NCBI RefSeq assembly: GCF_947259025.1
Contig: NZ_CAMYKO010000005.1
Location: 1-64,000 of the forward strand
Reading direction: 5' to 3'
DNA from: an uncultured Methylophaga sp.
GTDB lineage: Bacteria > Pseudomonadota > Gammaproteobacteria > Nitrosococcales > Methylophagaceae
Length of the DNA: 64,000 nucleotides
Numbering within the stretch: position 1 is the first letter of the stretch; every line of letters begins with the position of its first letter. Both the position numbers and the translations under genes were made by a program. A model generated the notes under the pieces. That model saw only the letters and a program-made list of their open reading frames with translations, made no database searches and was not told where the DNA came from. Shown in pieces: positions 51,969-60,401 of the stretch.

Positions 51969-53300
51969 ATGACAGAACAAGTACATGATGTCGCCATTAT
52001 TGGTGGTGGCGTATGTGGTACCGCTTTGCTGTACCTGCTCAGTGAATACACCGATATCCAGAATATCGCTTTGGTTGAGAAGTACGGTCAGGTTGCCAGC
52101 GTAAACTCTCATGGCCGCAATAACAGCCAGACCCTGCATTGCGGTGATATTGAGACCAATTACACGTTGGAAAAAGCCGCCAAGGTCAAAGCCGCTGCCG
52201 AGATGGTGGTCAACTACACCGAAACCCTGGATCAGCGTGATGACATCATCTTCAAATACCCCAAGATGGTGCTGGGCGTGGGTGAGAAGGAATGTCAGCA
52301 ACTGAGAGAGCGTTTTGAGCAATTCAAAACCGTGTTCACCAGTATGCAGTTGCTGGAAAAAGAACAGATTGCCGAAATAGAGCCGAGTGTCATCATGGTC
52401 GGCGGCAAAATGCGTCCGGAACCCTGTGTCGCCCTCGCTGTGCTGGATGAGCACGCTGCGGTTGATTATAACCGTCTGGCGCAGAGCTTTGTGGAGCAGG
52501 CTGAAAAGCGTACTGACAAAGCTATTCAGCTTCACCTCAACAGTCATGTTGAAAACATTGTGGAGAAGGACGGTCTGTTTTCGATCGTCACACAGAACCA
52601 GGTGATCAAAGCCCGTTCCGTGGTGGTTTCCGCCGGTGGACACAGCCTGTTGCTGGCGCAACAGATGGGTTATGGCCTGGAGTATTCCTGTTTGCCTGTT
52701 GCAGGCAGCTTCTATTTCACACCGCCGATTCTTAACGGCAAGGTTTATACCGTACAAAATGACAAGCTGCCATTTGCTGCGGTGCATGGTGATCCCGATG
52801 TGCTGGTCGAGGGTAAAACGCGATTTGGCCCCACCGCACTGTTGCTACCCATGCTGGAGCGCTATAACAGTAAAACCTTCGTTGAATTCTTACGCGTGCT
52901 CAAACTCGATAGCCGGGTTTTCAGAGTCTTCTGGGATTTGTTCAAGGTCAGCGATATTCGCAACTATATTTTCAAGAACTTTCTGTTTGAAGTGCCGGGA
53001 CTGAGGCGCTGGCTGTTTATGCGTGATGCACGCAAGATCGTACCAGGCCTGAAACTGGACGATGTGTCTTTCGCCAAGGGCTTTGGTGGTGTCAGACCGC
53101 AACTGATTGATAAAAAAGCGGCCAAGCTGATGCTTGGTGAAGCCAAGATCAATCCGGGCACCGGCATCGTATTCAATATGACCCCGTCACCAGGGGCTAC
53201 CAGTTGCCTGGAAAATGCCGAGCTGGATATGCGCCTTGTCGCCGGCAGACTCGGTGCCAACATTGATGAAACACGGCTTAAACAAACCCTGCATAAATGA
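51969..53300 (+). CDS. FAD-dependent oxidoreductase (malate:quinone oxidoreductase/L-2-hydroxyglutarate oxidase-like)
   Basis: A 443-residue flavoprotein. The N-terminal dinucleotide-binding motif is VAIIGGGVCGTALLYLLSEY, followed by ALVEKYGQVASVNSHGRNNSQTLHCGDIET. A central RSVVVSAGGHSLLLAQ and the C-terminal GIVFNMTPSPGATSCLENA complete the FAD domain. The pattern resembles DAO-type 2-hydroxyacid oxidases such as Mqo and LhgO, but the Mqo landmarks are only partly present, so the substrate is open. AGGA lies before the ATG. It stands alone between the acidic protein and greB. Confidence 0.75.
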   Translation: MTEQVHDVAIIGGGVCGTALLYLLSEYTDIQNIALVEKYGQVASVNSHGRNNSQTLHCGDIETNYTLEKAAKVKAAAEMVVNYTETLDQRDDIIFKYPKMVLGVGEKECQQLRERFEQFKTVFTSMQLLEKEQIAEIEPSVIMVGGKMRPEPCVALAVLDEHAAVDYNRLAQSFVEQAEKRTDKAIQLHLNSHVENIVEKDGLFSIVTQNQVIKARSVVVSAGGHSLLLAQQMGYGLEYSCLPVAGSFYFTPPILNGKVYTVQNDKLPFAAVHGDPDVLVEGKTRFGPTALLLPMLERYNSKTFVEFLRVLKLDSRVFRVFWDLFKVSDIRNYIFKNFLFEVPGLRRWLFMRDARKIVPGLKLDDVSFAKGFGGVRPQLIDKKAAKLMLGEAKINPGTGIVFNMTPSPGATSCLENAELDMRLVAGRLGANIDETRLKQTLHK

Positions 53301-53390
53301 ACGGTTTTTCATGACTGATACACGGATAGGTTTAAATTGCTGGAAATTTTTCAAACCAGTCTTGCTGAACAGATTGTCTTTTGAATAACC

Positions 53391-53867
53391 ATGAAATCAT
53401 CTCCATATATTACCGCTGAGGGCATGTTTCGGCTTAACCAGGAACTCAGTGAACGCTGGCAACGCCGGCGTGAAGTGGTGGTGGCACTCGCTGCCGCTGC
53501 CGCTGAGGGTGATCGCAGCGAAAACGCTGAGTATATCTACCGCAAAAAAGAACTGCGGGAACTGGATCGCCGTATTCGCTATCTGCAAAAACGACTGCCT
53601 GATCTGCGCGTGGTGCATGATGTTCCCGAGGATCAGGACAAAATCTTTTTTGGTGCCTGGGTGACCCTGGAGACCGAAGCGGGTGAGGAAAAAACCTATC
53701 GCATTGTTGGCCCCGACGAAATCGATTTTGAAACCTGTAATATCAGCCTGGACTCGCCCATGGCGCGCGCCTTGCTGAGTAAACAGGTTGACGACGAGAT
53801 CACCATTCATGTGCAGGAGCAGGCCAGTCATTTCTTTGTGCTGGCCATTGATTATCAGCTTCCCTGA
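53391..53867 (+). CDS. greB: Transcription elongation factor GreB
   Basis: Stimulates RNA cleavage by backtracked RNA polymerase. An N-terminal coiled coil carries the acidic tip EGDRSENAEYIYRKK, with the catalytic Asp-Glu pair, and the C-terminal FKBP-like domain ends in VLAIDYQ. 158 residues, exactly the E. coli GreB length; GreB rather than GreA by KRLPDLRVV and KIFFGAWVTLE. Confidence 0.95.
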   Translation: MKSSPYITAEGMFRLNQELSERWQRRREVVVALAAAAAEGDRSENAEYIYRKKELRELDRRIRYLQKRLPDLRVVHDVPEDQDKIFFGAWVTLETEAGEEKTYRIVGPDEIDFETCNISLDSPMARALLSKQVDDEITIHVQEQASHFFVLAIDYQLP

Positions 53868-54085
53868 TAGTGTGACATCTTAGTGAATAGGGGAGCGCGC
53901 TTGATGCTATCAATGCAGCGCGCCAGCTGTGGCCCAACATACTGATACTGAACTCAACAGTTTCTGCGGCTGTTTTGCTATCAACACCAACCCCTCCAGC
54001 CCGCTTAAGCACGAAGCCATGGATCCATTGAGCGATAAGTCAGGATAAATGCCAGTTAGTGCTTGAAACAGTTGCTTACTGATAA
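53868..54085. other. Intergenic stretch between greB and the zinc island
   Basis: No gene recognised. There is a hairpin of TTGAT / ATCAA inside GCGCGC arms at 53895-53923 without a T tract. A minus-strand open frame (to 54012) has no family resemblance I can name. It may be the remnant of a lost gene. Confidence 0.3.
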
Positions 54086-54104
54086 TATGATATGATGTAT
54101 CATA
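54086..54104. promoter_or_regulatory. Candidate Zur operator
   Basis: A 19-bp dyad, TATGATA-tgatg-TATCATA, in an AT-rich stretch 15 bases before the merC-like start codon. Zur sites in gammaproteobacteria are AT-rich palindromes of similar size (GTTATnnnATAAC type), and this one is flanked by GATAA and ATAAC. The assignment rests mainly on the genes that follow, all typical of zinc-starvation regulons. Confidence 0.5.
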
Positions 54105-54119
54105 ACTGATGAGGCAATA

Positions 54120-54500
54120 ATGAAAGATAATCTAGCGGTGGCTTGTTCCGGACTATGTCTCCTGCACTGTCTGCTACTACCAATATTATTGGCAATGGGC
54201 CTGACAGGGGCGCTCACATCGATGATGGCATCGGAGCTGTTCCATATTCTCATTTTGGTACCGGTTGTTGGACTGGCGCTGTTCAGCCTGCCACGGTCTT
54301 TTTTCCAACATGGTTCTGCATTGCCCATGATTTATGCCGGGCTGGGCATCGGTGGCCTTATTTGCAGCCTGATGGTGTCGGAAGCTTATGAGCTTTGGGT
54401 GACTATCCCGTCAGCATTGCTGGTGATTTGGGCACATCTGTGGAATCGCTGGCTGTTGATTCGTCAGGACTTGCAATGGGCGGTACAGACCGATGGATGA
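54120..54500 (+). CDS. MerC domain membrane protein
   Basis: A 126-residue protein with four hydrophobic segments and the family motif CSGLCLLHCLLLPILL (cysteines at 9, 13 and 17). MerC proteins were first known from mercury operons, but members beside COG0523 and DksA paralogues belong to zinc-starvation regulons. A role in zinc uptake is therefore likely here; no other mercury genes are present. GAGG precedes the ATG. It overlaps the next gene by eight bases. Confidence 0.85.
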   Translation: MKDNLAVACSGLCLLHCLLLPILLAMGLTGALTSMMASELFHILILVPVVGLALFSLPRSFFQHGSALPMIYAGLGIGGLICSLMVSEAYELWVTIPSALLVIWAHLWNRWLLIRQDLQWAVQTDG

Positions 54501-54891
54501 AAAAAGCTTATTAAATGCGTCGGAAGACGACTACATGAATGATGAGCAGCTTGCCTTCTTTGATGCTCGCCTGGTCGAGTTGAGAAAACAGACTCTGGAA
54601 GAAATCGAGTCCATGCGTGCAGAAATCAACCAGGGGCGGGTCAGTGATATGAGTGACAGAGCCACACTGGAAGAAGAGGCGATTATTGCTATACGTATCG
54701 CTGATAGAAAACGTCAGTTGATTCCCAAAATCGATGCAGCACGCCATCGCATCAGACAGGGCGACTATGGTTACTGTCTGCAGACGGGTGAGCCCATCGG
54801 TATTGCCCGCCTGTTGATTCGCCCCACCGCAGAATATTGTGCCGATGTGAAAACCATTAATGAAAGAAAGGAAAGCCAGTATGACCACTGA
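54493..54891 (+). CDS. dksA2: DksA paralogue with reduced zinc finger (DksA2 type)
   Basis: A 132-residue member of the DksA/TraR family. DksA binds the secondary channel of RNA polymerase and works with ppGpp. The coiled-coil tip motif DMSDRA (Asp52, Asp55) is intact. The zinc finger that should be CxxC-x17-CxxC reads Cys95-Leu-Gln-Thr98 and Cys116-Ala-Asp-Val119, so two of four ligands are lost. That is the state of zinc-independent DksA2, which replaces DksA when zinc is scarce. It is coupled to genes on both sides. Confidence 0.9.
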   Translation: MDEKSLLNASEDDYMNDEQLAFFDARLVELRKQTLEEIESMRAEINQGRVSDMSDRATLEEEAIIAIRIADRKRQLIPKIDAARHRIRQGDYGYCLQTGEPIGIARLLIRPTAEYCADVKTINERKESQYDH

Positions 54892-56092
54892 TCAGGAAAA
54901 CCGCTTGCCCGTTACCGTTTTATCCGGTTTTCTGGGCGCCGGAAAAACCACCGTCCTGAATCACATTCTGAATAACCGTGAGGGCCGCAAGGTCGCCGTT
55001 ATCGTCAACGATATGAGCGAGATCAATATTGATGCTCAGCAAATCAATAATGACGTTGACTTCAACCGCGCCGAAGAAAAGCTGGTGGAAATGAGCAATG
55101 GCTGCATCTGCTGTACTTTGCGTGAGGATCTGTTGCTGGAAGTCCGACGGCTGGCTGATGAAGGACGTTTTGATTATCTGGTGATCGAATCAACCGGGAT
55201 TTCCGAGCCGTTACCGGTCGCCGAAACCTTCACCTTTGCTGATGAAGATGGTCAGAGCCTTTCCGAAGTGGCCCGTCTGGATACGCTGGTCACTGTCGTT
55301 GATGCGGCCAACTTTCTTAATGACTTCCAGCAGGCCGGTATGCTGCAGGAGACCGGTGAGTCTCTGGGTGAAGACGATAACCGCAGTGTGGCTGACCTGC
55401 TGGTGGACCAGATTGAATTCTGTGATGTGATTTTAATCAGTAAGACGGATCTGTGCAGTCCTGAACAACTCAAAGCCGTGACCGGTGTGATCAAAAGTCT
55501 GAACCCGGAAGCTGAGATTGTCCCTATCGAGCAAGGCCGTGTTGATCTGACTCATGTTTTGGCAACGGGTAAGTTTGACTTTGAAAAAGCCGAACAATCA
55601 GCGGGATGGTTGCAGGAAGCGCGCGGTGAGCATAAACCGGAAACGGAAGAGTATGGCATCAGCAGTTTTACCTACACTGCGCGTAAACCGTTTAACCCAC
55701 AGAAGTTTTATGAGTTTCTGCATCAGGAATGGCCCTGTGGCAAGTTGATTCGCTCTAAGGGTTATTTCTGGCTGGCCAGCCGGCCCCAGTTTGCGGGGCA
55801 GTGGAGTCAGGCAGGGGGCATTGCCCGTCATGGCTTTGCTGGTATGTTCTGGCGAGCAGTACCGGAGAGTCGCTGGCCTCAGGATGAAGAGTCACTGAAA
55901 ATCATCAAAGAGCACTGGGTGGAACCGTTCGGCGATATGCGCCAGGAACTGGTATTTATTGGCCAGAATATGGATGAGGCCCAGGTCAGAAACATGCTGG
56001 ATGAGTGCCTGATCAGTGAGGAAGAATTACTCGCCGGTAAGGCGCTGTGGGAAACCATGACTGATCCGTTTCCACGCTGGGAGCAGGCATAA
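54881..56092 (+). CDS. COG0523-family GTPase, putative zinc metallochaperone
   Basis: A CobW/ZigA-type P-loop GTPase of 403 residues from the ATG at 54881 ([10 protein letters not shown]), which has AAAGGAAAG upstream; an earlier in-frame ATG lies inside dksA2. The P-loop GFLGAGKTT covers 17-25. The metal-binding CxCC motif is [11 protein letters not shown] (Cys75, Cys77, Cys78). The CobW C-terminal domain starts near 265. Such proteins pass zinc to essential enzymes during starvation. Its 5' end overlaps dksA2 by 11 bases and its stop overlaps the DUF1826 start. Confidence 0.92.
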   Translation: MTTDQENRLPVTVLSGFLGAGKTTVLNHILNNREGRKVAVIVNDMSEINIDAQQINNDVDFNRAEEKLVEMSNGCICCTLREDLLLEVRRLADEGRFDYLVIESTGISEPLPVAETFTFADEDGQSLSEVARLDTLVTVVDAANFLNDFQQAGMLQETGESLGEDDNRSVADLLVDQIEFCDVILISKTDLCSPEQLKAVTGVIKSLNPEAEIVPIEQGRVDLTHVLATGKFDFEKAEQSAGWLQEARGEHKPETEEYGISSFTYTARKPFNPQKFYEFLHQEWPCGKLIRSKGYFWLASRPQFAGQWSQAGGIARHGFAGMFWRAVPESRWPQDEESLKIIKEHWVEPFGDMRQELVFIGQNMDEAQVRNMLDECLISEEELLAGKALWETMTDPFPRWEQA

Positions 56093-56724
56093 TGTCGGCC
56101 CTGGCAGATCGTGTTTATCCGTCACCGGTGACTGTCTCGGAGAGCCCGCTGGTGCTGAGTGAGATATACCAGCCGGACGTGGATTTTGCTATCTGGCAGC
56201 GTGAGTTCAGTGATGAGCTTGAACAGAATATTAACAGCTTACTGGCAAAGCAGACACGATTCAGTTTCAGGGTGATCCTGCGGCCTGAAGAGGTGTCAGA
56301 ATGGTTAAAAGCTAAGTGGCCGGCCAGTCACCTTGAAGCCTTTCAGGCGGATGTTCAGAAGCTGGTCACGATGTTCGCTGACTTGTTTGATCAGAGTCAT
56401 GTGGGAATGAGGCTGGAGCTTGTCGACAAGACCCTGTGTCCGCTGTTTCATGTGGACAAGGTCATGGCACGCATGGTGACAACCTATCACGGCCCGGCAA
56501 CCGAGTGGCTGACGGAAGACAATATCAACCGACAGGCGCTGCAACTTCGTGATCACGAGCATGTTATGCGAGACAAGGACAGATTAGAGGCGGCCAATGC
56601 TGGCGAGGTGCTGCTTTTTAAGGGGCAGGAATGGCCCGGAGAAGAAGTGCAGGGCATTGTTCACCGTTCTGCACAAGCCACAGCAGAAAATCGTCGCTTG
56701 TTGCTGACGCTGGACCTGGTCTGA
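56092..56724 (+). CDS. DUF1826 family protein
   Basis: A 210-residue soluble protein. The family signature is PLFHVDKVMARMVTTYHGPATEWL, containing a conserved His-x-Asp that may bind metal or a 2-oxoacid. DUF1826 genes occur almost always beside COG0523 GTPases in zinc regulons, as here (TAATG coupling). The biochemical role is unknown. Last gene of the plus-strand arm. Confidence 0.88.
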   Translation: MSALADRVYPSPVTVSESPLVLSEIYQPDVDFAIWQREFSDELEQNINSLLAKQTRFSFRVILRPEEVSEWLKAKWPASHLEAFQADVQKLVTMFADLFDQSHVGMRLELVDKTLCPLFHVDKVMARMVTTYHGPATEWLTEDNINRQALQLRDHEHVMRDKDRLEAANAGEVLLFKGQEWPGEEVQGIVHRSAQATAENRRLLLTLDLV

Positions 56725-56812
56725 GTCCTATCTGACAAGGACTGTCTTTTAGTATTTAGCAGGGCGATTGTGACACGCATCGGCCTGCTCACAATGTTGT
56801 CTCGTTCTGGTC

Positions 56813-56929
56813 ATGACTATTAAGCCCCTGAATTCAACATCCCCACTTTCTGCAATTTACCGGCAGTTTCTGCAATTTACCGGCAGTTTCTGCAAACGCT
56901 CGGCGAACAAGGGTTTACCGGTGAAATAG
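56813..56929 (+). pseudogene. Out-of-frame 5' end of the ydiJ-type gene
   Basis: From ATG 56813 the frame reads MTIKPLNSTSPLSAIYRQFLQ and then, because of the duplicated 20-bp unit, leaves the ydiJ frame and stops at TAG 56927-56929. With one repeat unit removed it would continue QTLGEQGFTGEIGQDYATRT and join the main frame, matching the family's N-terminus. It is therefore the displaced start of the following gene. Confidence 0.75.
56847..56895 (+). repeat. 20-bp tandem duplication in the ydiJ 5' end
   Basis: TTTCTGCAATTTACCGGCAG occurs twice without a break (56847-56866, 56867-56886), followed by a partial third copy TTTCTGCAA. Since 20 is not a multiple of three, each unit shifts the reading frame. 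Confidence 0.95.
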
Positions 56930-56952
56930 GGCAGGATTATGCGACGCGTACC

Positions 56953-59892
56953 GTGTTTGCGACGGATAATTCCATCTACCAGCGCCTGCCACAGGCCATT
57001 GTTTTCCCCGCTCATGTGGAAGATGTCCGTTTACTGGCCAGATTATTAGCCAGGCCCGAATTCACCGACATTAGCATTAGCGCCAGAGGAGGCGGCACCG
57101 GCACCAACGGCCAGTCCCTGACAAATGGGGTTGTGGTGGATTTATCCCGCCACCTGAATCAGGTTCTGGAAATCAACGTCGAGCAACAATGGGTCCGGGT
57201 GCAGGCCGGTGTGGTGAAAGATCAATTAAACGCCATGCTCAGGCCGCATGGCCTGTTTTTCTCGCCAGAGTTGTCGACCTCAAACAGGGCGACGATTGGT
57301 GGCATGATCAATACCGATGCCAGTGGACAGGGGAGTTGTGTCTACGGCAAAACCCGCGATCATGTTTTAGAACTGGATACCGTTGTCATCGGGGGGCAAC
57401 AACTACACACGCACACTATTGCTGAGACTGATCTGACGCAACATACTGCCGGGTTATCTGAACATGAAGCATCTTTGTATCATTCTCTGGATAAGCTCAG
57501 CAGTGATAATCAGGCACTGATAGCGTCAACCTTTCCAGCCTTGAATCGCTGCCTGACCGGTTATGACCTGGCTCATCTGAAAGAGGACGGACAGTTCAAT
57601 TTAAATAGTGTGCTGTGCGGCTCCGAGGGCACACTGGGCTTTGTCGTTGAAGCCAAACTGAATTTATTGCCTATTCCCAACTACAGCACGCTGGTGAACC
57701 TTCGCTATCCCAGCTTCATGGATGCATTACGTGATGCCAAAACTTTGATGCAGCACCAGCCGCTTTCTATCGAAACGGTTGATTCACACGTACTGCAACT
57801 GGCTCAAAAAGACAGTGTCTGGCAGAGCGTCTCCGAGTTTTTTCCCGCTGACAGCGGTGAGATCCTGGGCATTAATTTAATCGAGTTCAGCGGCGATAAA
57901 AAATCATCCGTGGATGCTCAGGTGAATGCCTTTTTGGCCTATCTGCAGCAGGATGAAGCCATGCCTCGGGCCGGATATACCCTGGCTGAGGGCGAAGATG
58001 CGGTTAAGCGGGTCTACGCGATGCGTAAACGTGCCGTCGGTTTGCTCGGTAATGCGCAGGGTGAAGCTCGTCCACAGCCATTTATTGAAGATATGGCTGT
58101 ACCGCCGGAAAACCTGGCAGACTTTATTTATGAACTGCGCTCTCTCCTGGACAGCTACCAGTTGCAATATGGCATGTTCGGACACGTTGATGCAGGGGTT
58201 TTGCATGTCAGGCCTGCATTGGATATGAAAGACCCGCAACAAGCTGCTTTAATACGTCCCATCACTGATCAAGCCGTCAAACTGATTGAAAAGTATGGCG
58301 GCCTGTTGTGGGGAGAGCACGGTAAAGGACTGCGCTCTGAGTATGTGCCGCAATTCTTCGGTGACTTGTATCCGGCTATCCAGCAAGTCAAAAGCCTGTT
58401 TGACCCGAATAACCAGTTAAATCCCGGCAAGATCGCCTCGCCCTTGGGGTCTGCCAAAGACGCCTTACTTAAGATCGATGGTGTTGCTTTACGCGGTGAG
58501 TATGACCGACAAATCGCACCCTCAAACTGGCAAAGCTTTGGTGCCAGCATGCACTGTAATGGCAATGGCGCCTGCTATAACTACGACGTCAACGATTCTA
58601 TGTGTCCATCATGGAAAGCCACACGGCAACGTATTCACTCACCCAAAGGGCGTGCTTCGCTGATGCGGGAGTGGTTGCGACTACAACAAGGCAGTGGTGT
58701 GGATGCCGCTGAGCAGGAACGCAGCGCATCCGAACGATCCCTCTGGCAGCAGCTGACACAGGCTGTCACGAAAAAAAGGCGAAAGGCTGAAGATAGCTTC
58801 AATCATGAGGTGTACGACGCTATGGCTGGCTGTCTGGCCTGCAAATCCTGCGTCGGGCAATGTCCTGTCAAAGTGAATATACCTGAGATCCGATCACGGT
58901 TTTTGTATCTCTATCACCAGCGCTACTTCCGACCATTGCGAGAATACCTGGTGGCTTCGCTGGAGTTTTTCATTCCCTATCTGTCACCTTTTTCATCGCT
59001 GTATAACGCGGTGATGGGACAGCCACGGGTGACACGGTTGTTGGCGAAAACCATTGGTATGGTGGACAGCCCCTTATTTGATGCTGAGCATTCAGGCTTT
59101 CAAGCCACGCTTAAGCAATGGGGTGTGAAAACAGCCAGCGTCAGTCAATTATCACAATTGAGTGAGGCAGAGAGAGCGCGCTGTGTTGTCCTGGTTCAGG
59201 ATACCTTCACCCGCTATTTTGATACCCGTGTTCTTGCGGCCCTGATCGAGCTGATGTCTGAATTAGGTTTTTCCGTGTGGTTGGCCAGGCACAGGCCTAA
59301 CGGTAAACCCCTGCATGTCCAGGGTTTCAGAAAAGCCTTTGCCGGGACGGCACAACGCAATATTCAGGCGCTGAACGCGCTGGCGGATCTGAATGTCACG
59401 CTGGTTGGGCTGGATCCGGCAATGACGCTGATTTACCGGCAGGAATATGCGGCGCTACCCAATATCGAATCTGTGCCTGAGGTGTTACTGCCACAGGAAT
59501 GGCTGATAAAGCATGTACCTGAAAGCAGCCCCTCGACAGCGTCAGTGTCATACAAGCTGTTTCTTCACTGTACCGAAAAAACCAATGCGCTGAGCAGTAG
59601 TGCAGATTGGCAGACTGTGTTCCAGCATCTTGGCCTGCCTTTGTCCGTAGTGCCCACAGGCTGTTGCGGCATGTCAGGCACCTATGGTCATGAACTGCGA
59701 AACCTGGACACCTCGACCACCATTTTTCAGCAGTCATGGGCACCTCAACTGGCACAGACTCAGCCGGATGAAGAAGTGTTGGCGACAGGCTACTCCTGCC
59801 GTTCGCAAGTGAAAAGGATGCAGGGTGTGAGGTTAAAGCACCCGGTAGAGGTGTTGCTCGAAGCGGTTAAATGCGGCCGGGCAACAGCTTAG
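56953..59892 (+). CDS. ydiJ: FAD-binding and 4Fe-4S oxidoreductase, YdiJ type (D-2-hydroxyglutarate dehydrogenase-like), N-terminus frameshifted
   Basis: 979 residues from a possible GTG restart. The FAD_binding_4 domain (about 10-230) has SARGGGTGTNGQSL and NRATIGGMINTDASGQGS, followed by the FAD-oxidase C domain (FGHVDAGVLHVRP, WGEHGKGLRSEY). A ferredoxin domain has CLACKSCVGQCPVKVN near 632-647, and a C-terminal CCG domain has PTGCCGMSGTYGHE. This order is that of YdiJ (about 1018 residues), reported to oxidise D-2-hydroxyglutarate. About 47 N-terminal residues are cut off by the repeat upstream. The FAD site itself is retained, so a shortened product could still work. No ribosome site is visible at 56953. 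Confidence 0.8.
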   Translation: MFATDNSIYQRLPQAIVFPAHVEDVRLLARLLARPEFTDISISARGGGTGTNGQSLTNGVVVDLSRHLNQVLEINVEQQWVRVQAGVVKDQLNAMLRPHGLFFSPELSTSNRATIGGMINTDASGQGSCVYGKTRDHVLELDTVVIGGQQLHTHTIAETDLTQHTAGLSEHEASLYHSLDKLSSDNQALIASTFPALNRCLTGYDLAHLKEDGQFNLNSVLCGSEGTLGFVVEAKLNLLPIPNYSTLVNLRYPSFMDALRDAKTLMQHQPLSIETVDSHVLQLAQKDSVWQSVSEFFPADSGEILGINLIEFSGDKKSSVDAQVNAFLAYLQQDEAMPRAGYTLAEGEDAVKRVYAMRKRAVGLLGNAQGEARPQPFIEDMAVPPENLADFIYELRSLLDSYQLQYGMFGHVDAGVLHVRPALDMKDPQQAALIRPITDQAVKLIEKYGGLLWGEHGKGLRSEYVPQFFGDLYPAIQQVKSLFDPNNQLNPGKIASPLGSAKDALLKIDGVALRGEYDRQIAPSNWQSFGASMHCNGNGACYNYDVNDSMCPSWKATRQRIHSPKGRASLMREWLRLQQGSGVDAAEQERSASERSLWQQLTQAVTKKRRKAEDSFNHEVYDAMAGCLACKSCVGQCPVKVNIPEIRSRFLYLYHQRYFRPLREYLVASLEFFIPYLSPFSSLYNAVMGQPRVTRLLAKTIGMVDSPLFDAEHSGFQATLKQWGVKTASVSQLSQLSEAERARCVVLVQDTFTRYFDTRVLAALIELMSELGFSVWLARHRPNGKPLHVQGFRKAFAGTAQRNIQALNALADLNVTLVGLDPAMTLIYRQEYAALPNIESVPEVLLPQEWLIKHVPESSPSTASVSYKLFLHCTEKTNALSSSADWQTVFQHLGLPLSVVPTGCCGMSGTYGHELRNLDTSTTIFQQSWAPQLAQTQPDEEVLATGYSCRSQVKRMQGVRLKHPVEVLLEAVKCGRATA

Positions 59893-59894
59893 AA

Positions 59895-60383
59895 TCAGAG
59901 GATTGTCGGGTTGGGGGCGTCACCGTAGACGTCTTCCGGCTCAAACTTTTTTGACTGCTCGGTAAAGATTAGGTCCGATTGTCGTTCACGGTCTTGCCCG
60001 ACCGGGACACGACGATAAAAGCAGGAGCGATAGCCAACATGGCAGCTTGCGCCTGATCCCAATACCTTCACTGCCAGCCAGATCGCATCCTGGTCGTCAT
60101 CAACACGCATTTCGATGACCTGCTGGACAAGGCCACTGGTCTTACCTTTATGCCACAGTGTTTGCCGTGAGCGGCTCCAATAATGCGCTTCGCCGGTTTC
60201 AATGGTTTTGCTGAGCGCTTCCTGATTCATATAGCCCAGCATCAATACCTCGCCTGAGGCATGGTCGGTGGTAATACAGCTAATCAAGCCTTGCTCATCA
60301 AATTTTGGCGCGAGTTCCTTGCCTTCTTCGACCTGCTCGATGGTTTTCCTCTCGTGAAACAGGGACGGTGATGTTTCGGTCAT
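59895..60383 (-). CDS. hisI: Phosphoribosyl-AMP cyclohydrolase paralogue (HisI2)
   Basis: A 162-residue homologue of HisI, which opens the adenine ring in histidine synthesis and normally needs zinc. [15 protein letters not shown] and the C-terminal [15 protein letters not shown] are conserved. The usual D-C-D-x-D metal motif reads Asp95-Asp96-Asp97-Gln98-Asp99, so one of three zinc cysteines is replaced; Cys114 and Cys121 remain. Together with an extended N-terminus this marks a zinc-regulon paralogue, not the histidine-operon enzyme. GAGGA precedes the ATG; it follows pyrC2 by 18 bases. Confidence 0.9.
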   Translation of the reverse strand: MTETSPSLFHERKTIEQVEEGKELAPKFDEQGLISCITTDHASGEVLMLGYMNQEALSKTIETGEAHYWSRSRQTLWHKGKTSGLVQQVIEMRVDDDQDAIWLAVKVLGSGASCHVGYRSCFYRRVPVGQDRERQSDLIFTEQSKKFEPEDVYGDAPNPTIL

Positions 60384-60401
60384 GGTAGTGTCCTCAAGTC
60401 G

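Noticed and set aside
54120-54500. Mercury-resistance function for the merC-like gene
   Set aside because: No merR, merA, merT or merP nearby; all neighbours belong to zinc-starvation regulons.
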